From positions 1 through 20,103 of the forward strand of contig JASGDB010000050.1 in assembly GCA_049841315.1 (NCBI GenBank): a stretch of DNA of 20,103 nt. The letters are read 5' to 3'. Shown here one piece after another: positions 7,160 through 14,993 of this stretch. The stretch is from JASGDB01 sp049841315. Lineage in GTDB: Bacteria > Bacteroidota > Bacteroidia > Flavobacteriales > Weeksellaceae. The position numbers and the translations under genes are program-made. Within the stretch, counting starts at the first letter, position 1, and the number at the start of each line of letters is the position of its first letter. Below the pieces are notes generated by a model. It was not told where the DNA came from. It saw only the letters and a list, made by a program, of their open reading frames with translations, and made no database searches.

Positions 7160-9274
7160 TTAGAATTGATAAATTAATCTCGCAAAATAGCTTCTTCCGT
7201 AAAAGGCAAATCTCGTTGTCGAAACTTCGTGTCCCTGCGATGAGACGGTTGTATCATTCAGATTGGTAACATCAAATATATTTTTGACGCCGGCGGATGC
7301 TTCCAGATGATTGTTCCAAAACGGCTGGCTTACTACAAAATCCATCATATTGTAGGCATCTACCGTTCCTAAAGTAAAAACAGGGTTGTTTATATCTCCT
7401 GTATTCTGATATGCTTTTTCTTTCCCGTTGTAGCGGTAAAATAATGAGAAAAGTGTATTCCAATCTTTTACTTTATAGCCGGCATTTGCGCCTGCCTGAA
7501 AATAATAATTGGCTTTGGAAGGAGGCAGTTTTTCATTAAATTTCTGAGAAACTCCGTTTACGGAAGCTCTTACACCCAGAGAAAATCTTTCGGTGCGGAA
7601 ATCAATATTTCCCGCAATCATCATATTTCGGTAGTAGTCCAGATTAAAATAACGATACGTGCTGGACTGAATATTCATCAATACATTTTCGATTTTGTCC
7701 TTCACGTCCAGATAAAGGAAATTCGCATTGTATGCAATCTGCCAATCCTGAGTTCCGGAAAGTTTATGCTCCCAGAACAGCCCGAATGTTTTCCCGTTTT
7801 CAGGCTTTAAATCGGGATTTCCCTGCAGGTCATGATTGATGTTTACAAAATAATCATAAAGCTCGTTGTAGGTGGGGTAGCGGTTCGCTGTTCCGTACGA
7901 AGCTCTGATTCCGGAATTTTCAGAGGTTTTATATTTGGCAGAAAGGGAGTAATTGAACTGATTATCAAACGTATCGCTCAGGGTAAGCCTTGCGCCCGGT
8001 CTCAAAGACCATTTATCGGTAATATTCCATTCTCCGGAGATAAAATTGGAATAAGTAAATATTTTTCTTCGGATATTTCCGGTGTAGAAATCTCCTGCAA
8101 TCAGCCCTGCGTATCCGTCGGTCCGGTCTAATTCGTACCCCAGCTGAAAATCTATCTTTTTGTTGTTCAGGAAATTACTGAACATTCCTCTTGAATAGAG
8201 AACATTGGTTTTATAGTAAGATTCCTCAGGGTTTTTGCTGATAATTTTCCGGTTCGGAACATCATATAAATAATCAAAAAATTTTCTGTCCTGATTCTGA
8301 TAAGAGAAATCGCCGTTATACAGAATGTGTCCTAATTTTCCGTTTATATTAAACTGATGAATCCATCGGTCTGTATTGTATTCTCTGTCACTCGCAAGAT
8401 AGGTGGCTCCGCCGTTTCCGTCGTTGAGAGAAATACGGCTGGCATCGGTATTATAGTAAAAGAATTTTTCTTTCAGATAAGAAATTTTGTAGTACAGGGA
8501 AGTATTGTTTTTAGAATATCTTATCAGCGCGCTCCCGTCCAGCTGGTCTTTTGGATTCCAGTCGTAGCCTCTTTTTTCTTTCGGTGTTGTGTAAAAGAAT
8601 TTATACCCGTTTTTATTCCCCTCATACCCGTTAAAATCATTATGGTTGAAATTGATGTTGGCAAACCAGTTTTGGCTGATGTTGTAATCCACATTCAGAT
8701 TTTGGATATGTCTTCCTTTTCCTTTTTTCCGAATATCATAAGTATTTCTTACCGTTTCTTCCTGCACGGATGCTTTCAGGTTGATTTTTTTAGAACTGTT
8801 TTTTTTCGTAATGATATTGATAACGCCTGTGAGTGCGCCGTTTCCGTATTCTACGCCCATACTTCCCTGTACCACTTCGATGCGTTCCACATTGCTGAGA
8901 GTGATTTTTGATAAATCAATATTGCTTCCCAATCCCGTATCTCCCACCACGGGGATATTGTCAACCAGAATTTTGACGTAGCTCCCGTCCAACCCCATGA
9001 TATTCGCAGTAGAATCACCCGAAACTCCACTCTGAACAACCAAAATATTAAGGCTTTGATTCAAAACATCCGCTACATTAGTAGCTGCCATGTTCTTAAT
9101 TTTTTCTGCAGTAATGACATCTACTTTATAGATGGATTTATTAACAGACTGCGGATTATACTGCCCTGTAATCACCACCTCATCAATACTGTCCGCTTTC
9201 ATAGAATCCTGCCTCTGAGCATACATAAATACCGATGCAGTAAGGAAAACTAATGAAAAACTGATTTTTATCAT
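7160..9274 (-). CDS. hmuR: TonB-dependent outer-membrane heme receptor
   Basis: A 704-residue TonB-dependent receptor. It has a cleavable signal (about residues 1-19, ending at MYAQ), a TonB box DEVVITG (31-37), a plug domain with NVERIEVVQGSMGVEYGNGALTG-type sequence near 130-155, and a beta-barrel ending in the aromatic terminus LIYQF required for barrel assembly. Heme as substrate is inferred from the adjoining HmuY, HmuT and HmuS genes. It is the first gene of the operon; its start is only 13 bp from a good TAnnTTTG box, so the mRNA leader is very short. Confidence 0.93.
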   Translation of the reverse strand: MIKISFSLVFLTASVFMYAQRQDSMKADSIDEVVITGQYNPQSVNKSIYKVDVITAEKIKNMAATNVADVLNQSLNILVVQSGVSGDSTANIMGLDGSYVKILVDNIPVVGDTGLGSNIDLSKITLSNVERIEVVQGSMGVEYGNGALTGVINIITKKNSSKKINLKASVQEETVRNTYDIRKKGKGRHIQNLNVDYNISQNWFANINFNHNDFNGYEGNKNGYKFFYTTPKEKRGYDWNPKDQLDGSALIRYSKNNTSLYYKISYLKEKFFYYNTDASRISLNDGNGGATYLASDREYNTDRWIHQFNINGKLGHILYNGDFSYQNQDRKFFDYLYDVPNRKIISKNPEESYYKTNVLYSRGMFSNFLNNKKIDFQLGYELDRTDGYAGLIAGDFYTGNIRRKIFTYSNFISGEWNITDKWSLRPGARLTLSDTFDNQFNYSLSAKYKTSENSGIRASYGTANRYPTYNELYDYFVNINHDLQGNPDLKPENGKTFGLFWEHKLSGTQDWQIAYNANFLYLDVKDKIENVLMNIQSSTYRYFNLDYYRNMMIAGNIDFRTERFSLGVRASVNGVSQKFNEKLPPSKANYYFQAGANAGYKVKDWNTLFSLFYRYNGKEKAYQNTGDINNPVFTLGTVDAYNMMDFVVSQPFWNNHLEASAGVKNIFDVTNLNDTTVSSQGHEVSTTRFAFYGRSYFARLIYQF

Positions 9275-9287
9275 TATAATTTTTTTG

Positions 9288-9295
9288 CAAATATA
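9288..9295 (-). promoter_or_regulatory. -7 box of hmuR promoter (TATATTTG)
   Basis: Read on the minus strand, 9295-9288 is TATATTTG, a full match to the Bacteroidota -7 consensus TAnnTTTG. It ends 13 bases before the hmuR ATG. No clear -33 TTG is visible at the usual distance. Confidence 0.6.
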
Positions 9296-9301
9296 ACCCT
9301 T

Positions 9302-9324
9302 ATTTAGAATAATTAAAAATAAAT
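9302..9324. promoter_or_regulatory. Imperfect palindrome between divergent promoters, candidate operator
   Basis: A 23-bp AT-rich imperfect palindrome with outer arms ATTTA (9302-9306) and TAAAT (9320-9324); 7 of 11 positions pair. Its centre (9313) lies within one base of the midpoint of the interval between the two divergent -7 boxes, so a bound protein would cover both upstream promoter regions. Iron control by a Fur-like repressor would suit a heme locus, but the site does not clearly match the classical Fur box. Confidence 0.3.
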
Positions 9325-9328
9325 GTTA

Positions 9329-9336
9329 TACATTTG
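9329..9336 (+). promoter_or_regulatory. -7 box of the T9SS HmuY-like gene (TACATTTG)
   Basis: TACATTTG matches the TAnnTTTG consensus and lies 32 bp upstream of the ATG at 9369. Together with the hmuR box it gives a back-to-back promoter pair separated by 33 bp. Confidence 0.6.
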
Positions 9337-9368
9337 CAGAGAAATTTATAATTAAAAAAAGATTGAAT

Positions 9369-10634
9369 ATGAAAACAAGATTATTTACGGCTATGGCTAT
9401 GGCATTTACATTCTGCCAATCAGCATTAGCACAAACAGATGCCAACGGATACACCACCGTAGAACTCACCACAGGACCGCAGTACCAGAATACTGTGTTT
9501 TTTGATTTCGCTTCGAATACCATGACCTCCAAAGAGGCTAATGCGTGGGACATTGCTTTCTTCAGAAACAGTTCTATGGATTTTGGAACGAGGGTAAACG
9601 ATGCTCAAAATATTTTGGTATACCAAGCATCCGATGATGCAGACCAGTGGGATAACATTGATATTGCCAATCTCGCCAGCTGGGGATCTCCTCTTTACAA
9701 TCCTGACAACACAAATGCCATCAATGATGGAGCTTTTGAGCAGGGGTCTGCAACCTACGGTTGGGGAGAATACAACGGAGTAAATCATCATATTGAAGGC
9801 AATGTGATTTTTGTTTTGAAATACCCGGATAATTCTTACATGAAATTTATGATTATGGATTATTACGGCGGATATACTTTCAAATATGCAAAATGGAGTG
9901 GTACTGCATGGGGAGAAACCGTTACCAAAACGATTGCAAACGGAACAGATAATGCTTACTTCAATTATTTCTCTTTCACAACCGGAGAAAAAGTGGCGGA
10001 CTATGAGCCTAACAAAAGCTGGGACTTGGTGTTCACAAGATACTGGACATTCTACAATAATATTATCATGTACAGACTTTCCGGAGCGATTCAGAACTCC
10101 AACATCACCGTGGCAAAAGTGCAGCCGGAAACTCAGGAAACATCAACGGTTACAGCTCCTGCAGCTTCCGCTTACTCACAAAACATTACCACAATCGGTC
10201 ACTCATGGAAGCCTACTTCCGGAGTTTACAGTGATGTGGTGTATTATGTAAAAGAAGGCTCGCAGTATTATAGGATGTATTTCACCCAAAACGGAGGAGC
10301 GACTACCGGAAACATGTTTTTCAAATATAAAAACATTACCGATGTTCTAAGCGTACAGAATGTAGGAGATAAAGCAAGTTTCGGAATATACCCGAACCCT
10401 GCAAAGGCAGATAAAAAAGTAACCGTACTTTTTGACATCAAAGAAAAAGCTGATAACAAAGGTGCGGTACAGGTATTCGACATGTCTGGTAAAAAAGTGT
10501 ACGAATCCGCACTCACTAACCAAAGCGGACTTTACACGCAGGAACTGAATCTTCAGAAACTTTCCGCAGGTGTTTACCTTGTGAAAATTACTTACGGAGG
10601 ACAATCAGAAACCAAAAAGCTGATTGTAAACTAA
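9369..10634 (+). CDS. HmuY-like secreted protein with T9SS type A sorting domain
   Basis: A 421-residue secreted protein. It has a Sec signal (1-21, ending ALAQ), a HmuY-like region to about 325, and a T9SS C-terminal domain (about 338-421: FGIYPNP, VQVFDMSGKKVYE, LSAGVYLVKI, KKLIVN). The middle matches the lipoprotein at 6033-7148: WDIAF (60-64), HHIEGN (140-145) followed by FVLKYPDNSYMKF, FNYFSF followed by SWDLVFT (218-224), and IGHSW (276-280). It is probably exported and either released or fixed to the surface to bind heme. The frame is open to a TTG at 9363, but ATG 9369 gives the natural signal peptide. It is divergent from hmuR and monocistronic, closed by a terminator. Confidence 0.87.
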   Translation: MKTRLFTAMAMAFTFCQSALAQTDANGYTTVELTTGPQYQNTVFFDFASNTMTSKEANAWDIAFFRNSSMDFGTRVNDAQNILVYQASDDADQWDNIDIANLASWGSPLYNPDNTNAINDGAFEQGSATYGWGEYNGVNHHIEGNVIFVLKYPDNSYMKFMIMDYYGGYTFKYAKWSGTAWGETVTKTIANGTDNAYFNYFSFTTGEKVADYEPNKSWDLVFTRYWTFYNNIIMYRLSGAIQNSNITVAKVQPETQETSTVTAPAASAYSQNITTIGHSWKPTSGVYSDVVYYVKEGSQYYRMYFTQNGGATTGNMFFKYKNITDVLSVQNVGDKASFGIYPNPAKADKKVTVLFDIKEKADNKGAVQVFDMSGKKVYESALTNQSGLYTQELNLQKLSAGVYLVKITYGGQSETKKLIVN

Positions 10635-10650
10635 AAAATGTCCATATTAG

Positions 10651-10688
10651 AAAATCCCTTTTTGATTTATTCGGAAAGGGATTTTTTT
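10651..10688 (+). terminator. Rho-independent terminator of the T9SS HmuY-like gene
   Basis: An 11-bp perfect stem (AAAATCCCTTT 10651-10661, AAAGGGATTTT 10675-10685) with a 13-base loop and seven T (10682-10688), starting 16 bp after the stop codon. Confidence 0.88.
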
Positions 10689-10700
10689 ATTACAAATCCA

Positions 10701-10708
10701 TATCTTTG
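10701..10708 (+). promoter_or_regulatory. -7 box of aspS promoter (TATCTTTG)
   Basis: TATCTTTG matches TAnnTTTG and lies 56 bp upstream of the aspS ATG, just beyond the preceding terminator, so aspS has its own promoter. Confidence 0.6.
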
Positions 10709-10764
10709 CGCTCGAAAATTCAAACTATTTTCAAACTGAATCAAACAATCTCAAACAATAAAAA

Positions 10765-12516
10765 ATGTTCCGAACACACACCAACGGCGAACTATCGCTC
10801 AAAAATCTGAATGAAGAAGTAACACTTGCAGGCTGGGTACAAACCATCCGCGACAAAGGTTTTATGATATGGATAGATTTACGCGACCGTTACGGAATTA
10901 CGCAGTTGGTATTCGATGAGGAAAGAAGTTCCAAAGAACTTTTGGAATCCGCGAAAAAACTCGGGCGTGAATTTGTGATTCAGGTCAAAGGAAAAGTGAT
11001 TGAAAGAGCTTCTAAAAACCCAAAAATTCCAACCGGAGAAATTGAAATTCTGGTTTCGGATTTGCAACTATTAAATGCTTCCGAACTTCCGCCATTTACG
11101 ATTGAAGACGAAACCGACGGCGGTGAAGAGTTGAGAATGAAATACAGATATTTGGACATTCGCAGAAATCCGGTAAAAAACAAACTGATTTTCCGCCACA
11201 AAATGGCACAAAAAGTCAGAAATTATCTTTCCGAAGAAGGATTTATCGAAGTGGAAACGCCTGTTTTAATCAAATCTACACCGGAAGGAGCGAGAGATTT
11301 CGTTGTTCCGAGCCGAATGAATCCGGGACAATTTTACGCTTTACCGCAATCTCCGCAGACTTTTAAGCAATTATTAATGGTCGGCGGAATGGATAAATAT
11401 TTCCAAATTGTGAAATGTTTCCGTGATGAGGATTTAAGAGCGGACAGACAGCCGGAATTTACGCAAATCGACTGCGAAATGGCGTTTGTAGAGCAGGAAG
11501 ATATTATGAATGTGTTTGAAGGATTGACAAAATCACTTCTGAAAGAAATTACCGGAAAAGATTTTGAAAACTTCCCTCGAATGACTTTCGCCGATGCCAT
11601 GCAGAAATACGGAAACGACAAGCCGGATATCCGTTTCGGAATGGAATTTACGGAACTTAATGATTTGGTAAAAGGAAAAGATTTCAAAATTTTTGATGAT
11701 GCCGAATTGGTTGTCGGAATCAATGTAGAAGGTTGTGCGGAATACACAAGAAAACAAATCGATGAACTGATTGATTGGGTAAAACGCCCGCAGATTGGTG
11801 CTTCGGGAATGGTTTGGATTAAATTCCAGAACGACGGTGTTGTTACTTCGTCTGTCAATAAATTTTATTCCGAAGACGATTTGAAGAAAATCGCAGAAAA
11901 ATTTAATGCGAAAGCCGGAGATTTGATGCTCGTAATGAGCGGAGAAACCGACAAAGTGAGAACGCAACTTTCCGCTTTGAGAATGGAACTCGGGAATCGT
12001 CTTAGTTTAAGAAAAGGAGATGAATTCGCACCGCTTTGGGTGGTAGATTTCCCGCTTCTGGAATGGGACGAAGAAACCGGACGTTATCACGCAATGCACC
12101 ACCCGTTCACTTCGCCGAAACCGGAAGATTACGAACTTTTGGAAAGCAATCCGGGAAAAGCAAGAGCCAACGCTTACGATTTGGTGCTGAACGGAAACGA
12201 AATCGGTGGTGGTTCTATCCGGATTTTTGATAAAGATTTGCAGTCCAGAATGTTTGATTTATTAGGATTCTCCAAAGAAGAAGCGGAAGCACAGTTCGGA
12301 TTCCTGATGAACGCCTTTAAATACGGTGCTCCGCCACACGGTGGATTGGCTTTTGGCTTTGACAGATTAGTTGCAATCTTGGACGGAAACGAGGTGATTC
12401 GCGATTATATTGCTTTCCCGAAAAATAATTCCGGTCGTGATGTGATGATTGATGCACCGAGTCCGATTGCGAATGAACAATTAGAAGAATTGGAGTTGAA
12501 ACTGGATTTGAAATAA
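10765..12516 (+). CDS. aspS: Aspartate--tRNA ligase
   Basis: A 583-residue bacterial-type class II aspartyl-tRNA synthetase that charges tRNA-Asp. The N-terminal OB-fold anticodon-binding domain covers about residues 1-105 (GWVQTIRDKGFMIWIDLRD). The catalytic core follows with YALPQSPQ (191-198), the motif 2 region FRDEDLRADRQPEFTQID (219-236), an inserted GAD-type domain in the middle and motif 3 GLAFGFDR ending at R534. Length is normal for the family. It stands alone, with its own promoter box upstream and a repeat-rich convergent gap downstream. Confidence 0.97.
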   Translation: MFRTHTNGELSLKNLNEEVTLAGWVQTIRDKGFMIWIDLRDRYGITQLVFDEERSSKELLESAKKLGREFVIQVKGKVIERASKNPKIPTGEIEILVSDLQLLNASELPPFTIEDETDGGEELRMKYRYLDIRRNPVKNKLIFRHKMAQKVRNYLSEEGFIEVETPVLIKSTPEGARDFVVPSRMNPGQFYALPQSPQTFKQLLMVGGMDKYFQIVKCFRDEDLRADRQPEFTQIDCEMAFVEQEDIMNVFEGLTKSLLKEITGKDFENFPRMTFADAMQKYGNDKPDIRFGMEFTELNDLVKGKDFKIFDDAELVVGINVEGCAEYTRKQIDELIDWVKRPQIGASGMVWIKFQNDGVVTSSVNKFYSEDDLKKIAEKFNAKAGDLMLVMSGETDKVRTQLSALRMELGNRLSLRKGDEFAPLWVVDFPLLEWDEETGRYHAMHHPFTSPKPEDYELLESNPGKARANAYDLVLNGNEIGGGSIRIFDKDLQSRMFDLLGFSKEEAEAQFGFLMNAFKYGAPPHGGLAFGFDRLVAILDGNEVIRDYIAFPKNNSGRDVMIDAPSPIANEQLEELELKLDLK

Positions 12517-12577
12517 TTTTTTTGAAATTTTTAAAACCAAAGTTAAACAATTAAGAAATATAAAAATATGAATAGGA

Positions 12578-12694
12578 ATGGGCTTTAGCCCATTTTTAAA
12601 AGGAATTTATTCAAAGGCTTTAGCCGAAACCAAAGATAGATTTTGGCTAAAGCCTTATTTGAGGCAAAAATTTAGACATCGGGCTAAAGCCCGA
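12578..12694. repeat. Cluster of three GGCTTTAGCC palindromes
   Basis: Three hairpins share the core GGCTTTAGCC or its complement. They are 12578-12593 (7-bp arms), 12614-12629 with 12641-12656 (16-bp arms with one G-T pair), and 12679-12694 (7-bp arms). The first and third read in opposite orientations, and the middle hairpin uses one copy of each as its arms. This is a composite REP-like array after aspS; no gene is present. Confidence 0.75.
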
Positions 12695-12710
12695 CACGGT
12701 TTATTTGTTT

Positions 12711-12756
12711 AACCCGCTTTAATATTTTAAACTAAAATATTAATTGAACTCGGGTT
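12711..12756. terminator. Likely bidirectional terminator between aspS and the cupin gene
   Basis: A two-part stem: outer AACCCG (12711-12716) with CGGGTT (12751-12756), and inner TTAATATTTT (12719-12728) with AAAATATTAA (12734-12743). TTTT ends the plus-strand side. It lies 10 bp beyond the cupin stop, between convergent genes, so it may serve both. The weak T run makes this moderate. Confidence 0.5.
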
Positions 12757-12766
12757 TTATAGGAAT

Positions 12767-13108
12767 TTATTTTCGGTCGTAATCATCCTCAATTCTTACA
12801 ATATCGTCTTCCCCGAAATATGTACCATACTGTACCTCAATGAAAACCACGGGTTCAGAAGTCTTGTTTTCTATTCTGTGATGTGCCCCTTGAGGAATCT
12901 GCGCCACTTGTCCGGGATGATGGTCTTCCACCGTATCGTTAATGGTGATAGTTCCCACACCGGAAACAATCGTCCAGACTTCTCCGCGTTTGTGGTGGTA
13001 CTGCAATGATAATCTTCCTCCGGGATTCACCTGAATCCTTTTCACCTTATAACTGTCGGTATCCTCCAATACCCAATATTCGCCCCAAGGTCTGATGTCG
13101 TGTTCCAT
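12767..13108 (-). CDS. Stand-alone cupin, mannose-6-phosphate isomerase type II C-terminal-like
   Basis: A 113-residue single cupin domain. The opening RPWGEYWVLEDTDSYKVKRI and the cores SLQYHHKRGEVWTIVSG (34-50) and IPQGAHHRIEN (71-81) match the isomerase domain found at the C-terminus of bifunctional ManC/AlgA enzymes (PF01050). Metal-binding candidates are H38, H39, E43 and H76/H77. Family enzymes interconvert fructose-6-phosphate and mannose-6-phosphate for GDP-mannose and polysaccharide synthesis. Here no guanylyltransferase domain or sugar gene is adjacent, so true isomerase activity is uncertain. It is separated from fabG by a terminator. Confidence 0.85.
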   Translation of the reverse strand: MEHDIRPWGEYWVLEDTDSYKVKRIQVNPGGRLSLQYHHKRGEVWTIVSGVGTITINDTVEDHHPGQVAQIPQGAHHRIENKTSEPVVFIEVQYGTYFGEDDIVRIEDDYDRK

Positions 13109-13210
13109 ATTTATAATTTAAGAGTACAAATTTCGGAATAAACGGCGATAAATCAAAACAATAACCACAAATCTTCCCAACGACAATACAGAGTATTTGG
13201 TATGAACCGA

Positions 13211-13245
13211 AAAAGCATCACAAATAATTTATTTTCGATGCTTTT
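13211..13245 (-). terminator. Terminator downstream of fabG
   Basis: A 9-bp perfect stem (AAAAGCATC 13211-13219, GATGCTTTT 13237-13245). On the minus strand it ends in five T and starts 21 bp after the fabG stop codon. The rest of 13109-13266 shows nothing else. Confidence 0.7.
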
Positions 13246-13266
13246 ATTTATAAGTAAATCAATGAA

Positions 13267-14010
13267 TTACGTCAGCATTCCGCCGTCCACGTTCAGAACC
13301 TGTCCGGAAACGTAAGACGACATATCGCTTCCGAAAAATACACAAGCATTGGCGACATCTTCCGGTTGTCCGCCACGTTTTAACGGAATTGCATCTCGCC
13401 AACCTTGCACGGTTTTTTCGTCCAAAGCAGCAGTCATTTCCGTTTCGATGAATCCGGGTGCGATTGCGTTGCAACGGATATTTCTTGACCCTAATTCCAA
13501 TGCAACAGATTTTGTGAAACCGATTACTCCGGCTTTTGAAGCGGCGTAATTGGCTTGTCCTGCATTTCCTTTCACACCGACTACGGAAGTCATATTGATG
13601 ATAGAACCGGATTTTGCTTTCATCATCGGTTTGATAACGGCTTTCGTAAGATTGAACACGGAATCCAGATTGACTTTGATAATCGTATCCCAATCTTCTT
13701 TGGACATTCTGAGCATCAGATTATCTCTTGTAATTCCGGCGTTGTTTACCAAAATATCAATTTGTCCAAACTCCGCCAAAACATCATCTACTAATTTTTG
13801 TGCGGCATCATAATCAGACGCATCAGATTGATATGCTTTGATTTGAGTGATTTTACTTAATTCAGATTCTAATTCTTTTGCTTTGTCCACAGAACCGGCA
13901 TAAGTGAACGCAATCTTCGCGCCTTCTTTCGCGAAAACTTCCGCAATTCCTTTTCCGATTCCTCTTGTTGCTCCTGTGATGATGGCAACTTTTCCTTCGA
14001 GTAGTTTCAT
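13267..14010 (-). CDS. fabG: 3-oxoacyl-[acyl-carrier-protein] reductase
   Basis: A 247-residue short-chain dehydrogenase that reduces 3-oxoacyl-ACP with NADPH in fatty-acid elongation. It shows the cofactor motif TGATRGIG (12-19), NNAG (89-92), the catalytic tetrad N114, S142, Y155 and K159 (in YAASK), and a C-terminal SGQVLNVDGGMLT block. Length is exactly that of typical FabG. Its start lies 6 bp after the stop of the upstream secreted-protein gene, which suggests cotranscription with it and rsmI. Confidence 0.95.
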   Translation of the reverse strand: MKLLEGKVAIITGATRGIGKGIAEVFAKEGAKIAFTYAGSVDKAKELESELSKITQIKAYQSDASDYDAAQKLVDDVLAEFGQIDILVNNAGITRDNLMLRMSKEDWDTIIKVNLDSVFNLTKAVIKPMMKAKSGSIINMTSVVGVKGNAGQANYAASKAGVIGFTKSVALELGSRNIRCNAIAPGFIETEMTAALDEKTVQGWRDAIPLKRGGQPEDVANACVFFGSDMSSYVSGQVLNVDGGMLT

Positions 14011-14016
14011 ATAATT

Positions 14017-14982
14017 TTAATTTTTTTTACAAAAATTGATTAAATAATTTCTAACTTGAAAATTTTTCACATCTCCAATTGTTCTAAATACATTACAAGC
14101 ATCTTGCATTTTATTGATTGCAAGATAAGAAACTCCCTGCCAAATTTTAACACGATTAGGTACTTTTTTGCTATCTGTTTCTTTTTTTTGTAATTTCTCA
14201 ACTTCTTTTATTAATTCATCGAACCGATTTTCATTATAAAGTTTTTCCAATTTTTTAATAGCATCTATAGAAACAATTGGCTTATCTTTATTCTGGTTGA
14301 AATCCCCACTATTATATCTTATATTTTTGGTATATATTAAATTCTCTTCAAAAGTATTAATAAAAGAATTTGAGAGTCGTTCTAATATTTTTTTTATTTC
14401 ATCTTCTTGTTTTTTATCCAAGGAAGAATTTACTAAGTGATAATCTGGGTTTCTTTTACTTTTGTCAAAAATAAATTCTATTTCAAAATCATATAAACCA
14501 TTAATTTTACTATTTGTGATATAATTTGATATTTCAATTTCAAATATGTTTTGGGAGAAAAAAACAGGTTCTGTAATAGTATTTGAAATGTAGTAATCTT
14601 TATTGTCAATCTTTTTTATATGGGGACTGAATTCAGGATATTTACTTAAAAAATCCCTTTCCTTAAGAAAATAAAAAAGAAGAGAATTATCCTGAGATGT
14701 TGTAATCAAATAATTATCTTGATAGAAATAATTTATTTGTCCCAAATTAAGTTTTATAGCATTTTTTTCATATTGAGCATCATATTTTGCAGGACCTATC
14801 ATAAAAGAACCAGGAGAAATATAGTAAATCTGAATTGAGGAATATAGAGGATGATTTACTTCTAATGCTTTTCCATCTGCATAAGTTGTTTTTTCCAGTA
14901 CCCATTTTCCTAGTATACTATTTTCTTGAGAAAAAGCATTCAAATGAGCAATAAGTGTTATAAGAAATACGAAATTTTTCAT
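14017..14982 (-). CDS. Secreted protein of unknown function, lipocalin-like N-terminus
   Basis: A 321-residue protein that I do not recognise. Residues 1-19 form a Sec signal ending in AFSQ. Just after it, ILGKWVLEKTTYADGK followed by beta-rich sequence resembles lipocalin-like or DUF4488-type domains, which open with a GxW motif. From about 185 the protein becomes helical and charged, and the C-terminal stretch KIWQGVSYLAINKMQDACNV looks like one tetratricopeptide-type helix pair. Two cysteines occur near the end. The gene is visibly more AT-rich than fabG and rsmI on either side, which suggests a fast-evolving or acquired gene inserted between conserved ones. Gaps of 11 bp and 6 bp suggest it shares their transcript. 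Confidence 0.7.
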   Translation of the reverse strand: MKNFVFLITLIAHLNAFSQENSILGKWVLEKTTYADGKALEVNHPLYSSIQIYYISPGSFMIGPAKYDAQYEKNAIKLNLGQINYFYQDNYLITTSQDNSLLFYFLKERDFLSKYPEFSPHIKKIDNKDYYISNTITEPVFFSQNIFEIEISNYITNSKINGLYDFEIEFIFDKSKRNPDYHLVNSSLDKKQEDEIKKILERLSNSFINTFEENLIYTKNIRYNSGDFNQNKDKPIVSIDAIKKLEKLYNENRFDELIKEVEKLQKKETDSKKVPNRVKIWQGVSYLAINKMQDACNVFRTIGDVKNFQVRNYLINFCKKN

Positions 14983-14993
14983 AAAATATTTTT

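Noticed and set aside
8357..8911. Plus-strand ORF of 184 codons
   Set aside because: It lies wholly antisense to the plug and barrel coding sequence of hmuR and has no family features; a shadow frame.
9363..9368. TTG start two codons before the ATG of the T9SS HmuY-like gene
   Set aside because: The ATG at 9369 gives a standard signal peptide, and the TTG adds only two residues with no better ribosome site.
11334..11858. Minus-strand ORF of 174 codons
   Set aside because: It is antisense to the catalytic region of aspS; Ser- and Ile-rich sequence without a domain.
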